DNA of 64,000 nucleotides from Ovis canadensis (GCF_042477335.2 NC_091262.1:73146001-73210000); one strand, 5' to 3'. Shown: positions 44,418 to 54,738, counted from the stretch's first letter. A program made the numbers and translations. Notes: generated by a model from the sequence alone, not told the origin.

Positions 44418-44560
44418 GTCATTGAAGGCCTACTGTGCGCGTGAAGGTCCCAGATATGTTAATTTTCTGGTCGACCATTTTACAAATGGGCTTCTGAGAC
44501 TGAGAGGTCAAGAAATCTGAATGTTCAGCCAGTACATTTGAAGGCCAAGGATCCAGTCAG
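44418..44560 (-). mobile_element. MIR SINE, antisense
   Basis: 'gaaggcctactgtgcgcgtg' and 'accattttacaaatgggctt' with 'actgagaggtcaagaaatct' form an inverted MIR. Confidence 0.65.
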
Positions 44561-44783
44561 ACTTGTTTGTCTCTGAAATGTCTCCTCTTTACTACATGGA
44601 CCCGCAAATGAAAAAAGGACTGGGGTAAGATGGATGGAATTTTGCATGTGGCTTACTTACCCCTTTACTTGGCTGATGGAATTCTCTTAATCTAGCCAGC
44701 ACTTGCATGAGCTCTCATGTTCCTAGCACCAGATGGCAAAGAGATCCCTGCCTTCACAGAGCTTATAACTAGCAGGGAGATAT

Positions 44784-44793
44784 CACACGCGCG

Positions 44794-44829
<36 letters not shown>
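44784..44829. repeat. (CA)n microsatellite
   Basis: A short CG/CA mixed lead-in (44784-44798) is followed by a pure CA run of about 15 units. Such arrays are usually polymorphic. Confidence 0.97.
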
Positions 44830-44830
<1 letters not shown>

Positions 44831-44968
44831 ATCAGGAAAAGAAGACAGAACACAACAGTACAAGGTCCAAAGCCGAGAGAACAGATGCTTCTAGGATGGA
44901 GGTGGCGCCCCCTTCCGGGTATGTCTTTCCTTGGGAGGTTTCCTTTGATTGCAGGTAGTAAGCTAGCC

Positions 44969-45102
44969 TCGGAGAAGGCAATGGCACCGTACTCCAGTAC
45001 TCTCGTCTGGAAAGTCCCATGGACGGAGGAGCCTGGTGGGCTGCAGTCCATGGGGTCGCGAAGAGTCGGACACGACTGAAGCGACTTAGCAGCAGCAGCA
45101 GC
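44969..45102 (+). mobile_element. Bov-A2-type unit with (AGC)n tail
   Basis: A single Bov-A2-like unit from 'tcggagaaggcaatggcacc' to a (AGC)n tail at about 45087-45102. Flanks are perfect 12-bp copies of AGTAAGCTAGCC (44957-44968 and 45103-45114). Confidence 0.95.
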
Positions 45103-45114
45103 AGTAAGCTAGCC

Positions 45115-45384
45115 CAACCATCAAAGGGCGTGAACGTGACAATAATGCCCTTTATGGGAAACGATTTGTCTTCTGGATATCTGAAAGAACCAGGCTCTGG
45201 GTTGAGTGCATACCTTCCGTGTTGGATATGCCCAGATGCCAGATTTTGAGTCCCACTGATTCAGATTGCACCAACACTCATTTTACACAGAACACGGAGG
45301 GAAATCCATTCTGGAGTTTATTTCTGCATGATGTGTAACAACGCAGGAAGGCATCCATGATAAGCTTAAGAGAAAGAGCCAGGG
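45115..45384. other. Unassigned non-coding stretch
   Basis: Unique-looking sequence between two SINEs. Nothing is supported. Confidence 0.4.
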
Positions 45385-45640
45385 GACTTCCCTGGTGGTC
45401 CAGCGGCTGAGAATCCACCTGCCAGTGCAGGGAGCCCAGGTTCCCCACTTGCTGCAGGGCAGCTAAGCCTGTGCGCCACAACTACGGAAGTCTGCATGCC
45501 CGAGAGCCCATTCTCTGCAACAAGAGTAGACCCAACGACCAGAAGCCAAGGACTGCAACTAGAGCCCCCAGTCGCCACAGCATGAGAATGGCCACGCACA
45601 GCCAGAAATAAATAAACAAATTTTTTTTTAAAAGAAAGAA
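45385..45640 (+). mobile_element. CHR-type SINE
   Basis: A complete sense CHR from 'ggggacttccctggtggtcc' through 'gagcccattctctgcaacaa' to 'gccagaaataaataaaca' and an A/T tail. Confidence 0.93.
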
Positions 45641-45642
45641 GT

Positions 45643-46012
45643 GGGACTTCCCTAGTAGTCCTTGGCTAAAACTCTGCATTCCCAGTGCAGGGTTCAAGCC
45701 CTGCTCAAGGAACTAGATTCTACATGCTGCAAGTAAATATCCCCCATGCTGGTGGCTCAGTGGTAAAGAATCTGCCTGCAATGCAGGAGACCAGGGTTCA
45801 GTCCCTGGGGCGGGAAGATGCCCTGGATAAGGGAATGGCAACCCACTCCAGTATTCTTGCCTGGGAGAATTCCGGTATTCTTGCATGGACAGAGGAGACT
45901 AGCAGGCTAAAGTCCATGGGGTCGCAGTGTTTGACACGACTAACACTTTCACTTTTCATGCCACAATTAAAACCTGGAGCAGCCAAATAGACAAATATAT
46001 TTTTTTTTAAAG
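45643..46012 (+). mobile_element. CHR-type SINE split by a Bov-tA
   Basis: A second CHR begins directly after the first ('gggacttccctagtagtcct'). Its body stops near 45743 and resumes at about 45957 ('gccacaattaaaacctggag'), with the tail to 46012. A Bov-tA lies between. Confidence 0.88.
45744..45956 (+). mobile_element. Bov-tA SINE with short internal duplication
   Basis: A sense Bov-tA whose body repeats 'ggtattcttgc'-type sequence around 45859-45890. It ends in 'cgactaacactttcacttt' and is nested in the CHR SINE. Confidence 0.9.
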
Positions 46013-46049
46013 AACAGAAGGAAGGGAAGAAAGGGAGGGTGGGAGAAAA

Positions 46050-46350
46050 ATGTATTCTATTTCTATGACTGCAGAATGAATCACCACATATACAGCAATT
46101 TAAAGCAACACAGTTGATCATCTTGCAGCTTCTGACGGTCAGGAGTCTGGACATGGGTCAGCCAAAGGTCTCACAAGATGGAACTCAAGGTGCTGGCCAG
46201 GGCTGTGAGCTCACCTGGAGTTCTTCCAAGTTTGTTTAGGTTGTTGGCAGAATTCATGCCTTGCGTCCTTGATTCTCTGCGGGCTGTTGACTGGGGGCCC
46301 AGCACATGAAACTGGCTGGGTGGACACAGCCAAGGAAGGGAGGAGAAGCT
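46050..46350 (-). mobile_element. MaLR/ERVL-type LTR-like relic
   Basis: 'cagcttctgacggtcaggag', 'gccagggctgtgagctcacc' and 'aggttgttggcagaattcat' are in the order of inverted MaLR-type LTRs. The subfamily is not resolved and no coding remnants are present. Confidence 0.55.
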
Positions 46351-46569
46351 GGCGGTGCAGGGAATCCCCACCCCACCACCAGGCTGGACTTTGTTTAGTC
46401 GAATTTGCTCAGTTAGAAGAACTTGAATTTGGTCAACGAGGTCAAAGGGAGTCCATCTTCAGAGGATGACTTTCTGGTTCATTGACCAGAAAATCCAGTT
46501 CGTTACCTGAAACTTTCTCATTGAAGCAGACAACGGCATCGTTTCTTTTCTAAGAATTAAAAGTGACAA

Positions 46570-46945
46570 CTTGAATGTTTTTTTCTTTTCCTTCCAAAGC
46601 AATACATAGTCATTGCTGACAGAGGAGAAACCATAATTAACAAAAAGACAAAATACTCCCATTCAGAATTCTTCCCTAAAGGCCACTTTTAAGACTTTGT
46701 ATATATTTTTGTCCAAAATGAGAGGATATTATATACATTGTTTTGTAACTCATTTGTTTTCATTGCCTATATTGAGAGTATATATACCACTATTTTCCTG
46801 TTACACTGCACAATACTTCATTATATCGATGCATCATGATTTATGTAACCAAGCTCTTGTTATGTGCTATGTTATAATGAACATCTAATAAATAAATCTG
46901 AATCATTTCCATAAAATAAGTGCCCAGAAGTGGGATTAGTGGGCA
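46570..46945 (-). mobile_element. Old L1M relic, antisense
   Basis: 'ccaaagcaatacatagtcat', 'gttttgtaactcatttgttt' and 'gtgcccagaagtgggattag' follow the inverted old L1 order. Confidence 0.6.
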
Positions 46946-46949
46946 GGTT

Positions 46950-47085
46950 CCTTTCTGGGTCTCAGTTTCCTCATCTATGAAATGGGTTGAAGAGTAGTAT
47001 CCACACCCTAGGATCATGGGGCAGTGGAACAGATGAACAAGATACAGCACGTAGTAAATGCTCAATGCAAGTTGCCATTAAGCAA
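46950..47085 (+). mobile_element. MIR SINE fragment
   Basis: 'tctcagtttcctcatctatg' and 'gtagtaaatgctcaatgcaa' are the sense MIR core and 3' end. Confidence 0.75.
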
Positions 47086-47229
47086 TGCCTTTCTGGAAAC
47101 ATGCTTTTTAATGGAAATGTTTCTAACGTATAATACACACAGGCACCTGTCTCCCCAGTGGCAGAGCCTGAGTCTCCACCAGCCCATGTGGTAGGAAACC
47201 CAGGGTCCTGTAAAAATCTCCAAAGGTGA

Positions 47230-47660
47230 CCGCTGTCAACTCCTCCTCCTTGTACATGTTGGCTGCTGCTCACCGATCTGGCCCCTCTGGCTGAATCAGA
47301 TATGGCCTTGCCACTTGCTTGGCCAACAGAAGATGGAGGAAGTGATGCTGTGTGTCAGTTCCAAGGCCAGCCTTTCAAGGGACTGGCAGTTTCCTCCCCC
47401 TTGGAAGCAACCACCATGTTAGGCTACTTTGAGATGGTGATACTGTGAAAAAGCCCAAGCTGGCCATGAAGACAGAGAGGCCCAGCCAGCAACCCCGGTG
47501 GTTCCCCAACCTGGCCGAGACTCCGAACTCAGGAGTGGGGCCGCCATCTTGGACCTTCCAGCCCCAGCAAAGCGCAGGCAGAGCTGCAGACCCATTAACT
47601 GAGCCCGGCTGATAAACCACCAGCCAGACCACTAAGCTTGATGGTTTGTTATTCAGCAGT
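47230..47660 (+). mobile_element. LTR-like or MER-type relic, family unsure
   Basis: 'ctggctgaatcagatatggc', 'ccaacagaagatggaggaag' and the end phrase 'tggtttgttattcagcagta' suggest an old LTR. Classification is uncertain. Confidence 0.45.
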
Positions 47661-47945
47661 AGAGAACTGAAGACCCCCCTGTCCCAGGAGCCGTTTGCCC
47701 AGTTCATCCAGAAATCTGGGGAGATCATTCACGTACCAAGAGCCAATCCTGGCTGGTCTTGCCAAACCAGGGACTCAAACCTGAACCAGACCTTTGGGGT
47801 CAGAGGCCTCCATACACCACCTGGCATGAGGTCACTCTGGTCAGTGGGTCATCACAGAAGCAGCACCTGCTCTCCAAGGGGGCATTTTGGATTCTTGTGC
47901 AGTAGGGTTGGTTTTTAATAGTAATTAAAGAGGGGGCATGGCTGG
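47661..47945. other. Unassigned non-coding stretch
   Basis: A diverged segment that partly resembles a SINE B-box region ('ccagggactcaaacctgaac'), but is too degraded to call. Confidence 0.35.
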
Positions 47946-48739
47946 TGAGAAGAAATATCAATAACCTCAGATATGTAGATGACACCATCCTTATGGCAGA
48001 AAGCAAAGAGGAATTAAAAAGCTGCTTGATGAAGGTGAAAGAGGAGAGTGAAACAGCTGGCTTAAAACTCAACGTTCAAAAAATGAAGATCATGGCATCC
48101 AGTCCCATCATTTTATGGTAAATAGATGGCGAAACAATGGAAACAGTGATGGACTTTATTTTGGGGGATCCAAAATCACTGCAGATGGTGACTGCAGCCA
48201 TGAAATGAAAAGACACTTGCTCCTTGGGAGAAAAACTATTACCAGCCTAGACAGCATATTAAAAAGCAGAGACATTCCTTTGCCAACAAAGATCCATCTA
48301 GTCAAAGCTACAGTTTTTCTAGTAATTATGTATGGATGTGAGAGTTGAACTATAAAGAAGGCTGAGTGTCAAAGAATCGATGCTTTTGAACTATGGTGTT
48401 GGAGAAGCTTGCAGTCCCTTGGACTGCAAGGAGATCAAAGCAGTCGGTCCTAAAGGAAATCAGTCCTGAACATTCATTGGAAGGACTGATGCTGAAGCTT
48501 CAGTACTCTGGCCACCTGATGAGAAGAGCTGACTCATTGGAAAAGACCCTGATGCTAGGAAAGATTGAAGGCAAAAGGAGAAGCAGGCAGCAGAGGATGC
48601 GATGGTTAGATTGCATCATTGACACAATGGCCATGAGTTTGAGCAAGCACCAGGAGATGGTGATGGACAGGGAAGCCTGGCATGCTGCAGTCCATGGTGT
48701 CTCAAAGAGTCAGACAAGACTGAGCAACTGAACAATAAA
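47946..48739 (+). mobile_element. 5'-truncated BovB LINE
   Basis: About 790 bp of the BovB 3' region. It starts just upstream of the RT catalytic box, which reads YVDD instead of YADD at about 47972-47983. It ends in 'ctgagcaactgaacaataaa'. An 8-bp ATGGCTGG is present on both sides (47938-47945 and 48740-48747), a weak candidate duplication. A stop in place of tryptophan near 48119 and frame changes make it dead. Confidence 0.88.
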
Positions 48740-48874
48740 ATGGCTGGCATTTCTTGGGCAGACGGTGCATCTTCCAAGACACAGTGTAGTCCTGTATGAC
48801 CAAGGATTTCCCAACCAGATATTCCTGTGAGTAAATAAAAGTAAAACTTTTTGTGAAGTTATCTGCACCCCAGA

Positions 48875-49100
48875 GTTGTGGTTCTTAACTGAGTGTGACT
48901 TTGTCCATTAGGGAGCATTGGACAAGTTGGGCTTCCCTGGTGGCTCAGATGGTAAAGAATCTGCCTGAAATGCAGGACAAGTTGGGAGACATTTTTGGTT
49001 CACACTGGGCATGAGGGTGCTCCTGGCATTTAGTGGGTGGACAATGCACAGGACAGCCCCCAAACAAAGAACGGCTATGCCCCAAGTGTTAACAGTGGGC
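48875..49100 (+). mobile_element. MER20-like hAT relic carrying a tiny SINE insertion
   Basis: 'ttgtggttcttaactgagtg', 'ggagacatttttggttcaca' and 'caatgcacaggacagccccc' match the MER20-like family also seen at 4335-4525. A 43-bp piece at 48932-48974 interrupts it. Confidence 0.75.
48932..48974 (+). mobile_element. Tailless Bov-tA head with perfect 12-bp target duplication
   Basis: Only the first part of the tRNA-Glu-like head is present ('cttccctggtggctcagatg' onward), with no B-box, Bov-A body or tail. Flanks are identical GGACAAGTTGGG copies (48920-48931 and 48975-48986). The last bases 'aggaca' overlap with SINE sequence by 'agga', a microhomology. It looks like a 3'-truncated, tailless retro-insertion. 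Confidence 0.85.
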
Positions 49101-49429
49101 AGGAGACATCCTGATCCAGAGCCTTCTCCATGAGATGGGTAAACTCAGTTTATTCTGCAAGGTTGAATATGCTCTGCATTTTTCTGGACTGAAACTAACA
49201 TATAAACCAATGGAACTTGATTAAGAATCATTCTCCATTCAGAAAACCACCTCCCTGGAATCAGAAGTGAGCTGCCAGCCCAAGGTCACATGTCTGTGTG
49301 TCTGTCCTCTGGGGACAGCTCTCACATCAACAGCGATGCACCTAATAAATATTAGTACACCCCCACCCTTCACTGAGACTTCAGTGGAGTCCAGCCCTTG
49401 AATTTACCTACTGAAATATCTTTTTAAAA
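49101..49429. other. Unassigned non-coding stretch
   Basis: Unique-looking sequence with no repeat or gene signature. Confidence 0.4.
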
Positions 49430-49549
49430 GCATTTCATTTGTTTGACTGTGCCAGGTCTTAGTCATGGCGTGCAGGGTCTTCTTTGCTGCAGGCATGAGG
49501 AATCTTTTTAGTTGCAGCATTTGGGAACTTTAGATGTGCCATTTGAACC
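49430..49549 (-). mobile_element. CHR-type SINE, antisense (left part)
   Basis: Inverted CHR tail and body ('gactgtgccaggtcttagtc'), split by a Bov-A2 and resumed at 49843. Confidence 0.85.
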
Positions 49550-49559
49550 ACAAGAGAAC

Positions 49560-49832
49560 TCTGCTGCTGCTAAGTCGCTTCAGTCGTGTCCGACTCTGTG
49601 CGATCCCATAAAAGGAAGCCGACCAGGCTCCCCCATCCCTGGGATTCTCCAGGCAAGAGTACTGGAGTGGGTTGCTATTTCCTTCTCCAACGCATGAAAG
49701 TGAAAAGTGAAAGTGAAGTCGCTCAGCTGTGTCCAACTCTTAGCGACCCCATGGACTGCAGCCTACCAGGTTCCGCCACCCATGGGATTTTCCAGGCAAG
49801 AGTACTGGAGTGGGGTGCCATTGCCTTCTCCA
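49560..49832 (-). mobile_element. Bov-A2 dimer inserted in a CHR SINE
   Basis: Two inverted Bov-A units are joined by a GAAAGTG-rich linker at about 49692-49720. The (CTG)n-type inverted tail is at 49561-49570. Flanking copies of ACAAGAGAAC lie at 49550-49559 and 49833-49842. Confidence 0.95.
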
Positions 49833-49842
49833 ACAAGAGAAC

Positions 49843-49946
49843 CCTGAGTTGTGGCATATCGGATCTAGTTCCGTGACCAGAGATCAAATCCAGGGCCTCT
49901 GCACTGGGAGCCGAAATCTTAGTCACAGAACGACCAGGGAGGTCCC
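49843..49946 (-). mobile_element. CHR-type SINE, antisense (right part)
   Basis: 'gttccgtgaccagagatcaa' to 'acgaccagggaggtccc' completes the SINE begun at 49430. Confidence 0.85.
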
Positions 49947-50599
49947 TATCACTCTCTTTTTTATTTCTTTCCCAGCTAACCTTTAGGGCATTATGATTTT
50001 ATGATTTGTAAAATCATGTGTGTAGTTACATTTGAGGGTCTAGGAATTTTTATTTCAGGATGATAAAGGGGAAGTTAAACTGTTGGAAGAGGGCCTTGAG
50101 TCAGATGGATTCATCACTGGACAAATGTGCCTCACCTTCCTGGCATGGGCACAAAGCAAAAAGACTGGTGCAGGCTGATGGACCCCAGAGGTATTACCAC
50201 CAACAGGACCCAGGCTACGATGGGCTGCTCAAGACTCCAAAGAGGATGCACCATCCCTCAAAATCTGCCCAGCTACACTGGCACCACACCGCTGTTCACT
50301 CACATGACTGTTTTCCTGGAACCTGGCCTGCCATCGGGACCATGGGGATGAGACTAGTCCTGGGTCAGCATCCTGGCAGGCCGGAATCAGCAGCCCCCTT
50401 CCACCAGCATCCCTGGGACGGAGCCCCCACTTGCCCTCTCTTTCTGCCCCTCCCTAGGGCCTCACTACTCAGGCCTTGATCACAGCCACCGTATCCCTCT
50501 TCCTGCAGAGCCCCGGCACAGATACCAGGTTCAGGGACGCCTACTTTCCTGACTCTTCTATTCTCCATCAAGAATAACAATACATCTCTCATCACCAGT
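49947..50599. other. Unassigned stretch with a 139-codon open frame
   Basis: 50060-50479 (+) is open for 139 codons, rich in His, Pro and Ser. It has no family resemblance, no splice context and no upstream promoter signature. It looks like chance openness in GC-rich DNA. No repeat is recognised with confidence. Confidence 0.35.
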
Positions 50600-51085
50600 T
50601 CAGGCGTAGCACACTTTGATTTAATTCATTCAATTTGTTATTTTTAACAGCAAAATAAGCACCTGTCCATCACTGCTCACAATACATCCAAGACCATAAC
50701 AATCATCACCATTTGTTGTGGCCCTTCTGCCCTATAGTATCCCCAAGCTTCTACTCCACATTACTTTGCCTTCCATGTTACAGGCATTTTATTGTATCTA
50801 TTTGAATTCTCATAAAATATCTTTATTTTATTTGCATTTGACTATATTTAGAGAGTATCATACTATATGCAGTCTTTGGGGCCTTATCTTATTTTTAATT
50901 TTTTTTAACTTGATGTGATTTCAGGTACCTTTTTAAATTCAGTATTCTATTGTGAAGCCCCATTGTATTTTGTATTTGCTCATTCTCTTGGTTGCGTCAT
51001 TGTCTGCCATGGTGAGGACATTCTATAGTTTATTCAGCCAGGATCCCATGCTTGGCATTAGGTTGCTGTTAGGGGTTTGCTCTGC
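50600..51085 (-). mobile_element. Old L1M relic, antisense
   Basis: 'cccattgtattttgtatttg' and 'cattctatagtttattcagc' with 'tggcattaggttgctgttag' follow the inverted old L1 order. Confidence 0.5.
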
Positions 51086-51089
51086 TGAA

Positions 51090-51363
51090 TGGCACTGGTT
51101 TTAGTTCCCTCGAGCCGCTGCCATAGAATACTGCAGATGGTTTAGAGAAATTTATTCCTAATGGTTCTGGAAGCTGGAATCCAGGAACACTAGGGCTTAA
51201 GAACTCAGGGCGCTTGCAGATGTGTCTGGGGAAATCTTTTTTTTTCTCCTGAGGAAATCTTGCTTCCTGGGTCATGGATGGCTGTCTTCTTGCTGTGTCT
51301 TCATATGATATGAGATGAGGGGGGCTCTGGGGTCCCTTTAATAAGGGCATTAATCCTGTTCAT
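51090..51363 (-). mobile_element. MLT1-type LTR, antisense (left part)
   Basis: 'agccgctgccatagaatact', 'aatggttctggaagctggaa' and 'ttaataagggcattaatcct' are inverted MLT1 landmarks. It is split by a Bov-tA. Confidence 0.75.
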
Positions 51364-51572
51364 GGGGCTTCCTTGATGGTTCAGTGGTAAATAATCTGCC
51401 TGCAATGCAGGAGACCTGGGTTTGATCCCCAGGTCAGGAAGATCCCCTGGAGGAGGGCATGCAACCCACGCCAGTATTCTTGCCTGGAGAACCCCATGGA
51501 CAGAGGAGCCTGGAGGGCTACAGTTCATGGGGTCACAAACTCAGACATGACTGACGTGACTGAGCATGGCGC
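51364..51572 (+). mobile_element. Bov-tA SINE
   Basis: Head 'ggggcttccttgatggttca', B-box region 'gggtttgatccccaggtc', Bov-A body to 'gactgacgtgactgagcatg'. Inserted in an MLT1 LTR. Confidence 0.92.
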
Positions 51573-51720
51573 ACTCCCAATCTGATTCGTGAGGTTGGCG
51601 CCCTCATGACCTCATCACCGGAGTCCTCACCTCCCTAACACCATCAGACTGGGGGTCAGGACTGAACATGTGGACCTTAGCGGGGCACAGACACTCAGTC
51701 CATAGCAGTGCTGCTCTGAA
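51573..51720 (-). mobile_element. MLT1-type LTR, antisense (right part)
   Basis: 'gccctcatgacctcatcacc', then 'cacagacactcagtccatag', completes the inverted MLT1. Confidence 0.75.
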
Positions 51721-51879
51721 CGTGGCTCCTGTTACCAGGAGCAAGGGCATCTCTTACGTACATTCCTAGAAGAGAAAGAGCTCTCCCCTGCCTCTTCATG
51801 CAGAGCAGACTCAACAGATCAAGCTCAGCATCCTCCAGGTGATTTGAGGTTGACATGATGTTGGAAAGGGTGAGGGTTC

Positions 51880-52010
51880 TGCCCCCTGCCCCGACACTTA
51901 CCAGCTGTGAGTCTAAGCGATTTATCATCACCGCAGACCTTCCGTCCTATCACTTCGAAAAGGGAGCAAGGACACATTCCTCCCAAGGATGTATGAGGAT
52001 TAAGATCACT
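51880..52010 (+). mobile_element. MIR SINE fragment
   Basis: 'acacttaccagctgtgagtc' and 'gtatgaggattaagatcact' are sense MIR blocks. Confidence 0.6.
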
Positions 52011-52529
52011 TCCAGCTCCTCAAAGTGAGGCTCAGGCCCTGGGGATGGGTGCAGTGCACCCCAGGAGGAACTTGCACAGCTTCCTTCCCCATCTGCCTTC
52101 CTCAGCCATCAGGCCAGGGGTGTGACATTTTTGTGTTAAGTCAAACACAGTCATGTTAGGTAGAGTAAAACACAACACACACGACATCTCGAGCGAAATC
52201 AGCTACCGACAGGCGAGAGGCAGCTTGTGGGGCACTGGCTTCCCAGGGTCTCTAATGATTCTCGTCACCAGTTCTCAGCTCTAGACATGCAGCGCACATC
52301 CACCTGCCTGTCAGCATCTCATCCTGATGGACCACGTCGGGCATCTCAAACCACCACATGCCCAGCCTCACCCCACCTCCACACTTGCCTCTCCTCCAGC
52401 TTCTGCCCTCGTAACCCCAAGATCCAGGCAGTCCTCGCGACCCTGTCAACTGTTTTCTCAGATGTGTCTGTTCCATTTTCTCCTTACTTTCCCCACTCAA
52501 AAAATAATAAAAGTAATAGTAACCATATA
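52011..52529. other. Unassigned non-coding stretch
   Basis: Pyrimidine-rich with open frames in two phases, none recognisable. Confidence 0.4.
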
Positions 52530-52760
52530 CACAGAATGCTTGGTACCCTCCTAAGCATTTGGCACATAGCAGCTTATTTATCTTAATCACTTTATGAAGT
52601 GGATGTTATTATTAGTGCCATTTTCCCAGATAAGGGAATAAAACTCAGAGAGATTAAAGCAGCTTTCTTAAGGTCCATAGCTTGCAGAGGCAAAGCTGGG
52701 ATTTGAACCCAGGCATGCTGGCCCCTGTGCCCACAGGTGTGACCGCTGTCCTAGACTGTC
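52530..52760 (-). mobile_element. MIR SINE, antisense, nearly full length
   Basis: Inverted MIR in order: 'gcatttggcacatagcagct', 'tattattagtgccattttcc', 'gggatttgaacccaggcatg'. One of the best-preserved MIRs in the window. Confidence 0.85.
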
Positions 52761-53264
52761 TCTTGTAAGCACTCGGCCCAGAAACCAGGACAGGGTCCTT
52801 GCAGAGCATACTGCCAGCAGGAGGGTCTCAGGAGGCTGGAGTCCCCTGCTTCCTTCCGAGGTCCCAGCTGACTCAATGCCTGGCTTGAGCGGAGCACATG
52901 TATTTTGTCCTTAAGGGAGTTGCCAAGTACACATGCGTTCCTTATAGAAGAATTAGCCAGCTACACATCTCCCCAAATTAAATGCAGCCAGATGTAGATT
53001 CACCACTGGCTTCCCACAAGGTAATCTTTGTCTCCCTCCCACCCCCAAGACTTAATATCATGAGCCTACCAACATAGAAGCTTTATCCCAAAGGCTCGGG
53101 GAGGGGCTCGGAGATGCTAGGAGAAGGGCAGGGTCACCCCAAGCTGCCCAGCAGTTATAGTGAGGGGTCAGATGCTGACGAAGGAAGTTCCACACATGAG
53201 ACTGCTCCAGAGTCAGGCCTGTCCCCAACCCCAAGCCTCCCCATCACCCGCCAACCTGAAGACC
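52761..53264. other. Unassigned non-coding stretch
   Basis: Unique-looking sequence. I see no feature. Confidence 0.4.
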
Positions 53265-53350
53265 CTGTCCCTGAATACCCAGGCTGGTCTTTGCACTTTC
53301 CTGCCTTTGCTTCTGCTGTCCCCTCTGCCAGGCATGCCCTTCCCTTTTGA
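53265..53350 (+). mobile_element. L2 LINE 3' end fragment
   Basis: 'tttgcttctgctgtcccctc' followed by 'tgccaggcatgcccttccc' is a classic L2 3' end phrase. Confidence 0.75.
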
Positions 53351-53477
53351 GTGGCTTCAGCCAGGAAGGGACAGGCGTGGACTGTAAGTCAACCTCTCCC
53401 TGCCAATGGGCTAGCCTACTGCAAACAAACTGCAGTCAGATCATGCACCTGGCTCATAAGCTAATAACAGAGAAGCA

Positions 53478-53794
53478 GAGAGACTTCTCTGGTGGTCCAG
53501 TGGCCGAGACTCTGAGTGCCCAATGTGGAGGGCCTGGGTTTGATCCCTGGTCAGGGAACTAGATTCTCTCCATACTGGGACTAAATATCCCACATGTCAC
53601 AAGGAAGATCAAGGATCCCTCGTGATGCAACTCAGGCCCAGGGCAGCCAAACAAAGAATACTGGAGGGAGTTGCCATGCCCTCTTCCAGGGGATCTTCCA
53701 AACCCAGGGATCTTCTGCTTTGGAGGCAGATTCTTTACCATCTGAGCCACCAGGGAAGACCAACAAATGAATAATTTCTAAAAAATAGGGAAGT
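53478..53794 (+). mobile_element. CHR-type SINE split by a Bov-tA head
   Basis: Sense CHR from 'gagacttctctggtggtcca' to 'gggcagccaaacaaa' (53655). An antisense Bov-tA head and partial body (53657-53762) follow, then the CHR A-rich tail ('aatgaataatttctaaaaaa'). Confidence 0.85.
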
Positions 53795-54052
53795 AGAGAC
53801 ACACACAGATGACAGAGGCAGAGACTGGAGGGATGCAGACACAAGGACACCGAGGACTGCTGGCAACTAGCAGAAGCTGCAAGAGGCATGAAGGATTCTC
53901 CCCTGGAGCCTTCAGAGGGAGCCTGGCCCTGCCGACACCTGACCTCAGACTGCAAACTTCCAGAACTACGAGATACAACTTTCTGTTGTTCAGGCGGCCT
54001 AAACTGTGGTACTTGGTTACAGCAGCCCTAGGACATGAACACAGAGCCTAAT
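53795..54052 (+). mobile_element. MLT1-type LTR remnant
   Basis: 'gacacaaggacaccgaggac', 'gacctcagactgcaaacttc', then 'cggcctaaactgtggtactt' and 'acagcagccctaggacatga' are sense MLT1 blocks. Confidence 0.75.
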
Positions 54053-54056
54053 AAAC

Positions 54057-54178
54057 GGCTTCCCAGGGGGTGGGGTGGTGGAGAATCCTCCTGCCGACGC
54101 AGGAGAGACATGACTTTGATCTCTGGGTTGGGAAGATCCCCTGGAGAAGGTGGAGGCAACGCACTCCAGTATCCTCGC
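54057..54178 (+). mobile_element. Bov-tA SINE, 3'-truncated
   Basis: Diverged head ('ggcttcccagggggtggggt'), B-box region and half of the Bov-A body, ending at 'ccagtatcctcgctta'. Confidence 0.8.
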
Positions 54179-54264
54179 TTAGGCTCACTTTGTGGGACTT
54201 AAAAACAAACCGGACTTGCAAACACACTCTGGGAACGGAATTCGTTCACATGCAGGGGACTCAC

Positions 54265-54400
54265 TGTACTTCATTTTATTCCGTCCTTCCAACAAACCTG
54301 ACAGACACCCTTTTTCCAGATGAGGAAACTGAGGCTCAGATATGGGAAGAAATGTCCCAAAGTAAACAACGGAACAGGACTTGGAATCTCCAAAGCACAC
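54265..54400 (-). mobile_element. MIR SINE, antisense
   Basis: 'ccagatgaggaaactgaggc' is the inverted MIR core, flanked by weaker MIR sequence. Confidence 0.75.
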
Positions 54401-54469
54401 GCAGCTCTTCCCAGCCATCAGCTCTGGCTCCCTCCCTTGGGCACCTGCCATGTGGGTGGAAGCATGGTG

Positions 54470-54600
54470 ACTGTCTGGCTGAGAACCCAGCTCTGTATCT
54501 TATTAGCTGTGACTTTGGATAAGACATTAGTTCTTCTGTGCCCTAGTTTTCTCATCTATACCATAGGGATAATAATATTGAACTACTGAAAAATAATAAT
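54470..54600 (+). mobile_element. MIR SINE
   Basis: 'ttattagctgtgactttgga' and 'ccctagttttctcatctata' with 'gggataataata' form a sense MIR. Together with the preceding copy the two MIRs are in inverted orientation. Confidence 0.8.
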
Positions 54601-54604
54601 CTTG

Positions 54605-54738
54605 CAAGTAAAAGTTGCTCAGTCATGTCCCACTCTTTACAACCCCATGGACTATCCAGTCCATGGAATTCTCCAGGCCATAATACTGGATTGGGTAGCC
54701 TTTCTCTTCTCCAGGGGATCTTTCCAACCTGGGAATAA
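54605..54738 (-). mobile_element. Bov-A unit, antisense
   Basis: Inverted Bov-A from 'gttgctcagtcatgtcccac' to 'ggggatctttccaacctg'. An 18-bp sequence with one mismatch is repeated on both sides (54571-54588 and 54734-54751), probably the target duplication. Confidence 0.88.

Noticed and set aside
46050-47660. Possible provirus between two LTR-like relics
   Set aside because: The two relics differ in type and orientation, and the sequence between them is L1 and MIR, with no retroviral coding remnants.
50060-50479. 139-codon open frame on the plus strand
   Set aside because: No known family, odd His/Pro/Ser composition, no promoter or splice context, and a competing shorter frame in another phase.
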